This document shows positions 48,464 to 57,607 of a stretch of 58,387 bases of DNA, in pieces (position 1 is the first letter of the stretch; every line of letters begins with the position of its first letter). The position numbers and the translations under genes are program-made. The notes below the pieces were generated by a model. It saw only the letters and a program-made list of their open reading frames with translations, made no database searches and was not told where the DNA came from. This DNA comes from Bacteroidia bacterium (lineage in GTDB: Bacteria; Bacteroidota; Bacteroidia; Flavobacteriales; Flavobacteriaceae): NCBI GenBank assembly GCA_030431695.1, contig JAUIIU010000012.1:1-58387 (forward strand), given 5' to 3'.

Positions 48464-50338
48464 TTAAAATAGCTCTTCGGGAGGGATCAACTTGTTCAGT
48501 TTTTCAAGATATTCATCCTCGAGTAATGAGATACCGTATTGATAGGAGGCATTCATCCAGCCAAACCCTTCTTTAGTGATATACTGGAACTCCGTTCCCA
48601 CATTTCCATACTCGGCGAAGACCTTGTGGGTTGCGATCACCACATCGTATTTTTCAGGTATGGTACCGTTGTAATCCACCGCATTCCGGGTGATCATAAA
48701 CAACCAACGATAGACCAGTTCACGCAGCTCATGGTTGAATCCGTAATTCTTCAATCCTTTCCAGATCATCATCTGGTGCGGTGCCCAGCCATTGGGGTAG
48801 TCCCATTGTTTCTGAGGCCTGTGTTCATCGATCTCACCTCTGCTGGCCGCATCGCAGGAGGCAATTCCGCCCTTTTCCTTCAAAAGGTTCATTCCGTTCT
48901 CCACAAGTTGTGTCGCCTTATACTGGTCACATAATCCGGCCCACATCGGGCAAAATATAGTAGCAGAAACGAATTGGTTTTGCACACCGGTTTCAATATT
49001 GAAATCGAAGTACATTCCTTTCTCGCTATTCCATAGCAAGGAATCCATTCGCTCTTTTCTGTCGTCTGCTTTACGTGCCCAATATGCCGAATCATAGTGC
49101 TTACCGTTATTGTTGAACGAATCACCAAATTCATGCTTGATCAAACTGGCAAAGTCGGTTTCGTACTGGTATAGGAATGCATTCAATTCAACGGGAAGGA
49201 TGTCTGCACATATTCCCTCCAACCTGTATGATGTATCATGCCCGGATTCGCGAACACTTCGGTCGTGAACAAAATAGCGATCGAGATCTGTATTCCTGAT
49301 CTCACCTTTTGCGTACAGTTCTTCGTATTCTGAAAGTGACTTTCCCGCTTCCTTTGCGTATTTTGAAAAAACATGGTTGAAATGTCCTTCTTCCGCCTCG
49401 GGTGGCCTGCCCAGACCTTCCGCCAGGTATCGGTTCAATCCGAAGCCTGTTAGCCGTTTTCCGGGCACCATCCAAACGGTTTCGTATTCTTTGATGGCCG
49501 TCTTAAGGTGGCTTTCCAACCAGGCTTTGTCGCCCGTAACCTCAAAGATCTCGGTGATCAAACGCGTATAGAAGGGTGGTTGGGTTCGGGTGAGGTAGTA
49601 GGATCGGTTTGCATTAAGGATCTTTCCGTAGTGTTCGATCTCGTACTGGAAGTTGTCTGCCATGGCCTGTGCGAGTTCAACCTTTCCGTCGAGTATAAGT
49701 CCGACGGACTCAAAATAACTGTCCCAGCCGTACATTTCGTTAAATCGCCCACCCGGGACCACGAAAGGAACACCGCTGATCTTACCATCTTTCTCCTCCA
49801 ATTTGAGGGAGAGAATACCCGGGGTATTGTTAAGGGTTCGTACGTATTCCGGGGAAATAACTTCAGGAAGCCGTATTACTTCCAGAGGGGTATTTTTCTT
49901 TAGTCCTGAATAGTAATCAAAGGCCATGGTATCACTGTGTGGTACATAGATATTGAGCACCGTTTGATCCTCAAGGGTTTCGTTCTTACTGTCTTTCAGA
50001 AGGGTTTCTATCCCGCTAGCATCCATGGTGCGGGTAAGTCCGTTCCAGAAATATTCGCGGATCATACGTGAAATACGCTCAACGGGGGGTTCTTCCAGGT
50101 GTTCGATTGGAATTCTGGCGATGGTGTTTCCTTCATCCTTCGCGATCACGAGTTCCTGCAGCAGGTTGGAAAGGTGATAGGTCCCTTTGAGTGTGTGATC
50201 TTTGCCATTGGTTGATGTAATGGTAAATGCTTTCGGGCCTTCGTCTTCTACGGTGATCTTCTTGTCCTTATCGGTATCTTCCCGGGTCAGAAGTTCTTCC
50301 AGGGTCGCATTTATTTCTAGTTCGAAGATCATGATCAA
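48464..50338 (-). CDS. Neutral-trehalase-like GH37 enzyme with EF-hand-like calcium motif
   Basis: Cytoplasmic trehalase, 624 residues, no signal peptide. Both GH37 signatures are present: PGGRFNEMYGWDSY (195-208) and QWDYPNGWAP. The catalytic acid is Asp368 in ESGHDTSYR and the base Glu583 in GTEFQY before KEGFGW. The acid motif and the N-terminus differ from E. coli TreA/TreF and match fungal neutral trehalases as I know them: an EF-hand-like loop DTDKDKKITVED at 21-32, then GPK, and KGTYHLSNLLQEL at 51-63. Calcium control is thus plausible. It overlaps the MFS gene by 4 bp and is followed by a PfkB kinase. A substrate other than trehalose cannot be excluded. Confidence 0.88.
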   Translation of the reverse strand: MIMIFELEINATLEELLTREDTDKDKKITVEDEGPKAFTITSTNGKDHTLKGTYHLSNLLQELVIAKDEGNTIARIPIEHLEEPPVERISRMIREYFWNGLTRTMDASGIETLLKDSKNETLEDQTVLNIYVPHSDTMAFDYYSGLKKNTPLEVIRLPEVISPEYVRTLNNTPGILSLKLEEKDGKISGVPFVVPGGRFNEMYGWDSYFESVGLILDGKVELAQAMADNFQYEIEHYGKILNANRSYYLTRTQPPFYTRLITEIFEVTGDKAWLESHLKTAIKEYETVWMVPGKRLTGFGLNRYLAEGLGRPPEAEEGHFNHVFSKYAKEAGKSLSEYEELYAKGEIRNTDLDRYFVHDRSVRESGHDTSYRLEGICADILPVELNAFLYQYETDFASLIKHEFGDSFNNNGKHYDSAYWARKADDRKERMDSLLWNSEKGMYFDFNIETGVQNQFVSATIFCPMWAGLCDQYKATQLVENGMNLLKEKGGIASCDAASRGEIDEHRPQKQWDYPNGWAPHQMMIWKGLKNYGFNHELRELVYRWLFMITRNAVDYNGTIPEKYDVVIATHKVFAEYGNVGTEFQYITKEGFGWMNASYQYGISLLEDEYLEKLNKLIPPEELF

Positions 50339-51561
50339 GCAGATTCCTGTTTTTTAATCAATCGTTTAATAAGAATGACGGAAACGATCAATAATACAAT
50401 TGGAATAATTAGGAAATAAAAGGCCTTCGCTCCTCCAATGTGTTCAAATAATTCACCAACAATCCTGGAGCCCAGCGTCCCACCTAAAGCCGAGAAGATG
50501 ATGATCAATCCGGACATAGGGGAGTGGAGGCTTTTAGGTAAATGACTTAGAACGGTACTATTCAATAAAGGATAAATTGGCGCGATAAACAAGCCAATAA
50601 GAGGAAGGACAAAACCGAGAAATGGAACATTACCAAGAGTGTTTATGGTCAATGCTTCTCCTTCCGGCTTCAATTGTGGTAATACAGCGAGTAGGATACC
50701 CACGGCAAGTACGGAGCATACTATGACAATACGTTCCCAAGAAATCTTCTTGGACATCCATCCTGCAATAAACCTACCCAGAGCCAGGGAAATTGCGAGA
50801 ATTGCAGCCATATTAACGCTCAATTTCGGCGAAAACGAAAATATCTTTTCATTAAATCGAGGCAGCCAGGTCATTATTCCTTGTTCGATCATCACGAAGA
50901 AGAAAGCCGAAAATATAAAGACCAGCACTAATGGAAGAGCAAGTAATCCTACCGAATTCTTTAAATCTTCCTTTAAATTGCTGCCCGATGTCTCTACGGG
51001 GACGTTTAGTTTTGAGAATAGTAATAGTAGGAATGAAATGCCAATCAACACACAAAGAACCGGGTATACTCTAATCCAGCCATTTGGATCAGAATCACTG
51101 AAAAAAGCAGGAAAAATAAAATATGCACTCGCTATCCCAACCATAAAAAATCCCTCAATGGAACTCATCAGTGAGGAATGCTGTTGCGGCGTTTCCGTTA
51201 TAATCCCAATTAGTGTGTAAACAGATAATTTTATAAGGGCGAAACTTACACCAATAGTGAGAAATAACAATTTAGCAGACGCGAATGAATTTCCAAAGTA
51301 CATTCCCAGGCAGCCACCAAACACTATTAGCAGAGCGACTAACATCGCGCGTTTGTACCCGAACCTTGGCAGGAATGATGCTACTAGGAAAGAGACAACT
51401 GCAATGGGTAGGTCTTTGAAGGCCTCGAGCAAGGACGCTTCCGACTCGGTAACCTTATACACTTCAATTGAGCGTGCAATTACGATACCTACACTATTTA
51501 GTAGAATAGCGAAAACAAAGTAATTGACGAATATGGAAAGCTTAATACCTAGATTTTTCAT
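50335..51561 (-). CDS. MFS transporter (FucP/GlcP-like)
   Basis: A 408-residue major facilitator protein with 12 predicted helices. Early FGYKRAMLVALL matches the loop-2/3 motif weakly; the IVGELFEHIGG region and general layout are closest to FucP-like sugar permeases. It overlaps the SLC45-like gene upstream and the trehalase gene downstream by 4 bp each (ATGA), so all three are translationally coupled. A role in hexose uptake or efflux is inferred from context. By eye its DNA looks more AT-rich than the genes on both sides, which could mean a different origin. Confidence 0.85.
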   Translation of the reverse strand: MKNLGIKLSIFVNYFVFAILLNSVGIVIARSIEVYKVTESEASLLEAFKDLPIAVVSFLVASFLPRFGYKRAMLVALLIVFGGCLGMYFGNSFASAKLLFLTIGVSFALIKLSVYTLIGIITETPQQHSSLMSSIEGFFMVGIASAYFIFPAFFSDSDPNGWIRVYPVLCVLIGISFLLLLFSKLNVPVETSGSNLKEDLKNSVGLLALPLVLVFIFSAFFFVMIEQGIMTWLPRFNEKIFSFSPKLSVNMAAILAISLALGRFIAGWMSKKISWERIVIVCSVLAVGILLAVLPQLKPEGEALTINTLGNVPFLGFVLPLIGLFIAPIYPLLNSTVLSHLPKSLHSPMSGLIIIFSALGGTLGSRIVGELFEHIGGAKAFYFLIIPIVLLIVSVILIKRLIKKQESA

Positions 51562-53213
51562 ACGTGATCTTCTTTTTCCTTCGGAAGTTTAAGTCGGATA
51601 GCTAAAACAGACGCAATAATAAAGAACACCCCACCGAATAGGATGGCATTTACCGCATTGTCGTTCAGCAGGTATTTTATGATCGGACCGAAACTCACGG
51701 TTTGTATCAACATTGGAATTACGATCATCATGTTCACGATTCCCATATAGACTCCTCGTCTATCTTCGGGAATCACTTTAGAGACCATGGAATAGGGGAT
51801 ACCCATCATGGCTGCCCATCCAATTCCGAAGAGGATCATGGGAACCAGAAGTACGTACTCATTGTTGATGTAAGGCATACTGAGCATGGCTATTCCGGTA
51901 ATGGTAAGGCTGAGTACATAGACCCATTTTGAGCCAAATTTCCTAGCAAGCGGCACAAGGGCCAGGGCCACGAGCATGGTGACCAGGTTATAGGTTCCGT
52001 TCATGAGCCCGGTTTGCGCAAGTGCTTGTTCGGAAAGAAGCTGAATGTTCTGGGCAAACGACTGATCTGCAGTTGCGATCACCTCACCGGCCTCACAGGC
52101 CTCCATGATGCCTTCGTATTTCTTATAGTCGGAATTCGCGATGCCGTACATACTGGTTCGCAACATGGGTGTGATGAACTGCCAGTAACAGAACAGCGCA
52201 TACCACTGAAAGAAATACACCCCGGCAAGGGTCCACATCATCTTTGGCATATCGCCCACGGCCTCTGTTGTTTCGATAAACGGAGCGAGAAGGTCACCCA
52301 TTCGTTTTGCAAAAGGGTTCCCGGGGTTATTCTTTATCCAGCGGTAAAGTACAAATACCCAGATCAAAGCAAAAACAAGGATAACGATAACGAGTATGTT
52401 ATAGTCCTCCAGCAATTCAGGGAGGAAGAATTTTGCAACGAAGCCAAGGGCAATGGGTAGGGTAAGAAGCACCACCAACACACTTAAGATCTGTATCAGC
52501 GCATTTGGTTTATCCTTGTTGAAGTCTCGAATTTCGTTCAGCTCTTCATCTGATGGCGGAATTTCGGGAGTAGTCCAGACAGACCACAGCACCGTACCTA
52601 TCGAAGCCAGCGCACCCAGGAAGAAAGAGTAATATACCCAGGTGGGAATAGCGGTGACCGTTTCCGCGGCGGTTGAACAAAGTGCTGTTCCTTCTTCCGC
52701 AGGAACACTGAACCAGTCCTGGAAAAGAAACAGCGAGAAATTGGCGATGGTGATACCCGCGCCAACGAAAAGGCTTTGCATTTGGTAACCGAAAGTTAAC
52801 TGCTTATCCGGCAGCTTGTCGCCGATAAACGCCCTGTATGGCTCCATGGCAGTATTGTTTCCCGCATCCAGGATCCATAACAGTCCCACCGCGAACCACA
52901 ATTCGGGACTAAACGGGAAGGCGAACAAACACAAACTCGCTGCAATGGCCCCTATCAGGAAGAAAGGTTTTCGTCTTCCACCCCATTTAGGGATCCAGGT
53001 TTTATCTGAAATAGCTCCTATCAGTGGTTGGATGAGCAACCCGGTCACAGGTCCTGCCAGGTTCAGTAACGGAAGTTCATCGTGCGCTGCCCCGAGAAAG
53101 GAAAATATCGGATTGACAGCCGTTTGCTGGAGTCCGAAACTAAACTGGATTCCGAAGAACCCGACATTCATATTCCAGATCTGCCAAAAGGAGAGTTTTG
53201 GTTTCTTGATCAT
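51558..53213 (-). CDS. SLC45/GPH-like disaccharide transporter
   Basis: A 551-residue MFS protein of the sucrose/maltose (SLC45, plant SUC-like) group: FGIQFSFGLQQTAVNPIFSFLG at residues 19-40, GPVTGLLIQPLIGAISDKT, WGGRRKPFF as the loop motif and MVSKVIPEDRRGVYMGIVNM late in the protein. Family members carry sucrose, maltose or related disaccharides with protons. As first gene of the operon with MFS, trehalase and PfkB kinase it probably brings in the disaccharide cleaved inside the cell: trehalose by the trehalase, or sucrose by the GH100-like enzyme encoded just upstream. Confidence 0.87.
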   Translation of the reverse strand: MIKKPKLSFWQIWNMNVGFFGIQFSFGLQQTAVNPIFSFLGAAHDELPLLNLAGPVTGLLIQPLIGAISDKTWIPKWGGRRKPFFLIGAIAASLCLFAFPFSPELWFAVGLLWILDAGNNTAMEPYRAFIGDKLPDKQLTFGYQMQSLFVGAGITIANFSLFLFQDWFSVPAEEGTALCSTAAETVTAIPTWVYYSFFLGALASIGTVLWSVWTTPEIPPSDEELNEIRDFNKDKPNALIQILSVLVVLLTLPIALGFVAKFFLPELLEDYNILVIVILVFALIWVFVLYRWIKNNPGNPFAKRMGDLLAPFIETTEAVGDMPKMMWTLAGVYFFQWYALFCYWQFITPMLRTSMYGIANSDYKKYEGIMEACEAGEVIATADQSFAQNIQLLSEQALAQTGLMNGTYNLVTMLVALALVPLARKFGSKWVYVLSLTITGIAMLSMPYINNEYVLLVPMILFGIGWAAMMGIPYSMVSKVIPEDRRGVYMGIVNMMIVIPMLIQTVSFGPIIKYLLNDNAVNAILFGGVFFIIASVLAIRLKLPKEKEDHV

Positions 53214-53332
53214 TTAATTTGGTTTAGCCTTAGCCAGGAGTAGCCGAAAACACTGTTTTCAACTATGTAATATCCGCAATTTTTGAGAAAAATGTAAATA
53301 TGGGTAGGATTTAATGCGGAAATCGAAACGAA

Positions 53333-53352
53333 ATCGTTATCGAACTAACGAT
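53333..53352. promoter_or_regulatory. Candidate operator upstream of the sugar operon
   Basis: ATCGTTA, six bases, TAACGAT: a perfect inverted repeat with seven-base arms, about 120 bp before the SLC45-like gene. Form and place fit a LacI-type or other dimeric sugar regulator. No regulator gene is in the window. Confidence 0.45.
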
Positions 53353-53357
53353 ATTTC

Positions 53358-54557
53358 CTACATATCTAAAATGGAAGGATTCGGGATACCATTAACAGCG
53401 CAGTACATGAAAACCACACCCGAAGCTGTATAGCCCATCTGTGTTTTACCGTCGAAGGAAAAGTCCCTGGCGTTCAGGTATTCCTGGAAGTCCCAGTCAT
53501 TGGAATCAATTACACGGGTCGTAAATTCCTCGACTATTTTCCTGGCTTCAGTAGTTAAACCGATCTGAGCCAGTCCCAGGCAGAATAGTCCCATCCAAAC
53601 AGGCCATATACCCCCGTTGTGAAAATAACCAGGTTTGTTCTTAAAACTGAAAGAATAATTTCCACGTAGTAGTGGCCAGTCGAAATCAGTCTCTTCAATG
53701 ACAGGCCAGAAGGCCGGTATCAGGTGTTTACCGAGTTCGGAGTCGAGCGATTCAAGATAACCAACCAAAGCATCTTTCTGCGAATTGTCCGGTTCGAGTA
53801 GCAACAGAGCCAGCGCATTTCCAGCGGCATCGAATCGCAGGTCGTAATGCCCAGGCAGGATAAAGGCCGCATAATGCCCCGGATGAGATTTCAGTGATTG
53901 TTCAAACCCGTGTTGGTGGTAGATGTATTTTTGGTCACTTCCGGAGTTCGGCCAGAAATTTGTTCGTGTTCGTTCCAGGACCTTATCCCAGTTCTCGTAT
54001 GATTCTCCCGTAATACTGTTCCACAATTTCTCACCCCAGATCCGAAGTGTATTATCGTACAGGGTATAACCATGAACAGGGTACTCGTCGGCCCAATTTC
54101 CGCTTAACGGTGTGTAGATCCACCCTTTGTCGTTGTATTCAACCGATTTAAGAAAGCTCCTGCACTTGCGAACTGCGGGCTCCAGAGTTGTCCAACTGGC
54201 TTCATCCGAGGTTGTCGAGTAATATAAACAGCAACCGATTATAAACCAGGTGTTCGAATCGATCCTGCCCATCAGGCTTCCGTAGGAAAGATCGTCCCTT
54301 TTACTCGGCATGATGTTGGAAGGGATCATCCCAATTTCATGCTGGCCCCCGGCCAGCGTTAGCAAGGAGTTCTTCAGACCTTCGGTAATTGTTTCATCTT
54401 TTAGCAGCAAGCCGGCCAAACCACATACTACGCTATCCCTCGCCCAAATACGTTTGTAATTGTCCGCTTCAATGGTACTGGCCAGAATTCCATCTTTTGT
54501 GGTCAGCCTGTGGAGCAATGCAACAGATTCATCAAATATTGGCTGCAGGCGATCCAT
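53358..54557 (-). CDS. GH100-like (neutral/alkaline invertase-related) alpha/alpha-barrel hydrolase
   Basis: A 399-residue cytoplasmic (alpha/alpha)6-barrel protein without signal peptide. Stretches like KRIWARDSVVCGLAGL, GRIDSNTWFIIGCCLYYS, NWADEYPVHGYTLYDN and GYFHNGGIWPVWMGL resemble neutral invertases (GH100) and amylo-alpha-1,6-glucosidase-like proteins. The Asp of WARD is the likely acid. With a SUC-like transporter and a PfkB kinase close by, sucrose cleavage is attractive but unproven. It begins right at the GH97 stop codon (TAG then ATG). Confidence 0.75.
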   Translation of the reverse strand: MDRLQPIFDESVALLHRLTTKDGILASTIEADNYKRIWARDSVVCGLAGLLLKDETITEGLKNSLLTLAGGQHEIGMIPSNIMPSKRDDLSYGSLMGRIDSNTWFIIGCCLYYSTTSDEASWTTLEPAVRKCRSFLKSVEYNDKGWIYTPLSGNWADEYPVHGYTLYDNTLRIWGEKLWNSITGESYENWDKVLERTRTNFWPNSGSDQKYIYHQHGFEQSLKSHPGHYAAFILPGHYDLRFDAAGNALALLLLEPDNSQKDALVGYLESLDSELGKHLIPAFWPVIEETDFDWPLLRGNYSFSFKNKPGYFHNGGIWPVWMGLFCLGLAQIGLTTEARKIVEEFTTRVIDSNDWDFQEYLNARDFSFDGKTQMGYTASGVVFMYCAVNGIPNPSILDM

Positions 54558-56690
54558 CTATTTCCTGTGCAGGCTTATGGCAAAACCACCTCCGGCAGCT
54601 AGTTTGATATCGATTTCAGTATTGCTGTTGACGTCCATATTCTCGATGACATATGCCTCAGGATTATTGTTATAATGGGAGTCCGGGGCATCTTTATAGA
54701 TTGTTGCACTGAAAGTATCCCCTTCCTCGAGGAAATCAAAATTAATCTTGAGATCCCTGGCATTTTCGTCGGTGATTCCCCCTAAGAACCAATTACCGGA
54801 ACCTTTTTCCTTGCGCGCGATCACTACATGGTCGGCGATTTCAGCATTCAAAACCTTGGTCATGTCCCAATCCACGCCAACATCGGAAATAAACTTAAAG
54901 GCCGGATGGATCTCTCCATCCTTCATATAGTGTTCGGGCAGATCGCAAGCCATTTGTATCGGACTGTAGATCACCACGTATAAAGCCAGTTGGTGTGCTA
55001 ATGTTGTATTTACCTGGTTGTTCGGTTTGAATTCATCGAATTTGATGTTGAACACTCCCGGGGTGAAATCTATGGGACCCGCAAGCATTCGGGTGAATGC
55101 TATCGTACTCAAATGTTCGGGAGGGTTTCCGCCATCCGTCGCCCAGGCGTTGAATTCTTGTCCGCGAAGTCCTTCACGGGCGATCGCATTCGGATAGGTT
55201 CTTCGCTTTCCGGTTGCCATTATAGGCTCGTGGGCATTAATCGCGATCTTCTTAGCTGCTGCTTCGGTGAGCACCTTTTGATAGTGGTTTACCATCCACT
55301 GCCCATGATGGTATTCTCCTTCAGGGATGATCTTACCCACATATCCTGTCTTCACCGAGTTCATACCGTTGGATTTCATAAAATCATAAGCTTCATTCAT
55401 CTGCTTTTCGTAGGTCCTGGGAGCTGCAGATGTTTCATGGTGCATGATCACTTCCACGCCTTTTTCCTTGGCGTAGGCCATAACCTCTTTAAAGTTGTAA
55501 TCGGGGTAGGGGGTCATGAAGTCGAACACTCCTTCCCGGTCCTCACTGTTGATCCATTGATCCCAGCCGGTATTCCAGCCTTCCACCAACAGTCCTTTGA
55601 TGTTATTAGCTGCCGCAAAATCGATGTATCGTTTGGCGTTGGCGGTAGTCGCACCGTGTCTCGACGAACCCTGCTGACCTTCGATGAAGGTATTCATATC
55701 CTGGCTGCCTTCCATGTCCCAGGTGGATTTTCCGAGGTGCATTTCCCACCATATACCCACATATTTCATGGGCGTGAAATAACTCACATCGCCAATGGCA
55801 TTAGGTTCATTGAGGTTTAATATCATTTTTGATTCGATGAGGTCTCCTGCGTCCTCCTCGATCTGGATGGTACGCCAAGGCGTATTGAATGGTAATTTCA
55901 CCTTTGCTTTTCCGCCCAGTCTCTCGGAGCCCACAAGCTCACTTTCCATCTCGAATGTTTCCGGGTTCACCTTCAGCGTTATACCCGCGTAATCGGTAAG
56001 ATCGGCCTCGTGGAAGCTTAGGTAAAGTCCTTCATCGGTCTTCATGGTGACGGGTGTATTAACGGCATTCTCGGGAATGTGGGTTGCGATAAGGTTCGGG
56101 TGGTCAAGTTTGGACAAAGCGTCGATTTCAGAAAAAAGAGTCTCATTATACAAGTGCTCGTAGATATCCCAATCACCGGGTTGCCACCATACGCGGTGAT
56201 CCCCACTAAGGTTGAACTGGGTATTCTCGTCGGTGATCAGTACTTCTGAAACTCCCTCCGCGGAGGGTATTTCATATCGGAATCCGAGACCATCATCATA
56301 CACCCGATAACGAATGGTCAATTTTCTGCCATTTTCAATTGTTTCCTGCAGGTTTATGGTGAGTTCGTTGTAATTGTTCTCAACAACCGCCTGCTCACCC
56401 CATGGCATTTCCCAACTGCTTTCGATGGTCTTCAGATCTGCAGTCAATATCTCGAATCCGTCCTTCAATGAAGGTAAATCCTTAAAATCGATACTCAAAT
56501 AGGAAGTGTCGATCACCGTCTTGCCATTATGCGTAACCATGTACATTGGCTGACCGGTTTCGGAAAGATCGAACCGGATTTCTATCGCTCCGTCGGGAGA
56601 ACTTACGGATGTTTGTGGTTTTTCTGAACAGGAAGATAGTACGGAAAGTACTATTCCGAAACACAAAAAGAGTTGGAAATATTGCTTCAT
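54558..56690 (-). CDS. GH97 alpha-glucosidase lipoprotein (SusB-like)
   Basis: A 710-residue exported glycosidase starting at the ATG at 56690, with a lipobox (SVLSSC). It has the GH97 beta-sandwich (about 30-280) and TIM barrel. Glu residues in MHHETSA, AINAHEPIMATG and REGLRGQEFNAW match the calcium- and catalysis-linked Glu of the inverting SusB type; the retaining type lacks one of these. It should release glucose from alpha-glucosides in the periplasm. The GH100-like gene follows without a gap; a GyrI-like gene precedes by 13 bp. Confidence 0.9.
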   Translation of the reverse strand: MKQYFQLFLCFGIVLSVLSSCSEKPQTSVSSPDGAIEIRFDLSETGQPMYMVTHNGKTVIDTSYLSIDFKDLPSLKDGFEILTADLKTIESSWEMPWGEQAVVENNYNELTINLQETIENGRKLTIRYRVYDDGLGFRYEIPSAEGVSEVLITDENTQFNLSGDHRVWWQPGDWDIYEHLYNETLFSEIDALSKLDHPNLIATHIPENAVNTPVTMKTDEGLYLSFHEADLTDYAGITLKVNPETFEMESELVGSERLGGKAKVKLPFNTPWRTIQIEEDAGDLIESKMILNLNEPNAIGDVSYFTPMKYVGIWWEMHLGKSTWDMEGSQDMNTFIEGQQGSSRHGATTANAKRYIDFAAANNIKGLLVEGWNTGWDQWINSEDREGVFDFMTPYPDYNFKEVMAYAKEKGVEVIMHHETSAAPRTYEKQMNEAYDFMKSNGMNSVKTGYVGKIIPEGEYHHGQWMVNHYQKVLTEAAAKKIAINAHEPIMATGKRRTYPNAIAREGLRGQEFNAWATDGGNPPEHLSTIAFTRMLAGPIDFTPGVFNIKFDEFKPNNQVNTTLAHQLALYVVIYSPIQMACDLPEHYMKDGEIHPAFKFISDVGVDWDMTKVLNAEIADHVVIARKEKGSGNWFLGGITDENARDLKINFDFLEEGDTFSATIYKDAPDSHYNNNPEAYVIENMDVNSNTEIDIKLAAGGGFAISLHRK

Positions 56691-56703
56691 CAAGTGTAAT
56701 GTT

Positions 56704-57606
56704 TTATTTGGATAAAGGTAAGAAAATAAGCGCTTTCCATTGCAGTGGATCACCACCGACATGGGGATCGTTGAGGTAGATCTCCAACGGAAGTTTATCT
56801 ACACTAATTCCGTTGGAGTTGGCGTGATCTAGCAGGTAATACCAGGCGTAATCGGAGTTTCGGTAATTTCCGTTGAATTCCGCTTTTAAAGCAGGGAAAT
56901 TGCTGGTTGTTTTCAGCAGTATAGAAGGATGAGAAGGCATATTCTCCTTCTCTTCAACAGGAAAGCAGAAGTTATAATCGATCTCTGCATTTTCCTCGTC
57001 CCAGCGCGTCACTTCCAGGAATGGATCTCCAACTATTTCAATGGAATCACCATGAATATAGTCCATGATCACCTTGATGTTCTGAAGCATGGTGGCCGCT
57101 TTCTTTTCCACACTTGAACTCAGTGGAAGGCAAGCACAGAATACAGGGGATACCACCGAATCCTTTATGCTGTGTACCCTGTACGATTCCGACTTCAACT
57201 TTAAGGTCCTGGCCACGGTTTCGGTGTTATGGATGCTACGTGACACAAAATCATTATTTCCGAATAGCGCTTTTAATTTCTGAACGAGATCGTGATCATC
57301 ATCAGTAATATATGCAGTTACCTTCACTTCCCGGGGCGCGGTTCGTTCGATCTGCCAGCGATAGATAAAGGACGAATCGGCTTTACGAACGTTTTGAATT
57401 ATTTCCGAAGGAGAAACAGACGACAGAGTTTCAATTTCAAGACTGTCACGATCGTAGGCTGGCCAATCCATAATATGATTGTAGATCACCAAAGCCGGTC
57501 GATCGCTCCTGAAACTAACCTGGTAGTGATAGTCCTTCAGAAAAAAATACCATGCCGCAGCGACGAGAACGGCAATTCCCAGTAACCATTTCAGCCACCG
57601 CTTCAT
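56704..57606 (-). CDS. Membrane-anchored GyrI-like effector-binding domain protein
   Basis: A 300-residue protein with an N-terminal membrane helix (about 7-22) and, after a first domain with polyketide-cyclase/SRPBCC flavour (YQVSFRSDRPALVIYNHIMDWPAYDRD), a C-terminal GyrI-like effector-binding domain (about 150-300; EIVGDPFLEV, IDYNFCFPV, AWYYLLDHANSNGI, ending ALIFLPL). No DNA-binding part is present, so it is not a classical regulator. It may bind a small molecule in the periplasm. Between a haloperoxidase-like gene (1 bp gap) and GH97 (13 bp). Confidence 0.75.
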   Translation of the reverse strand: MKRWLKWLLGIAVLVAAAWYFFLKDYHYQVSFRSDRPALVIYNHIMDWPAYDRDSLEIETLSSVSPSEIIQNVRKADSSFIYRWQIERTAPREVKVTAYITDDDHDLVQKLKALFGNNDFVSRSIHNTETVARTLKLKSESYRVHSIKDSVVSPVFCACLPLSSSVEKKAATMLQNIKVIMDYIHGDSIEIVGDPFLEVTRWDEENAEIDYNFCFPVEEKENMPSHPSILLKTTSNFPALKAEFNGNYRNSDYAWYYLLDHANSNGISVDKLPLEIYLNDPHVGGDPLQWKALIFLPLSK

Positions 57607-57607
57607 G

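Noticed and set aside
55113-55820. Open frame of 235 codons on the plus strand inside GH97
   Set aside because: Shadow of the GH97 gene, no domain and no start context.
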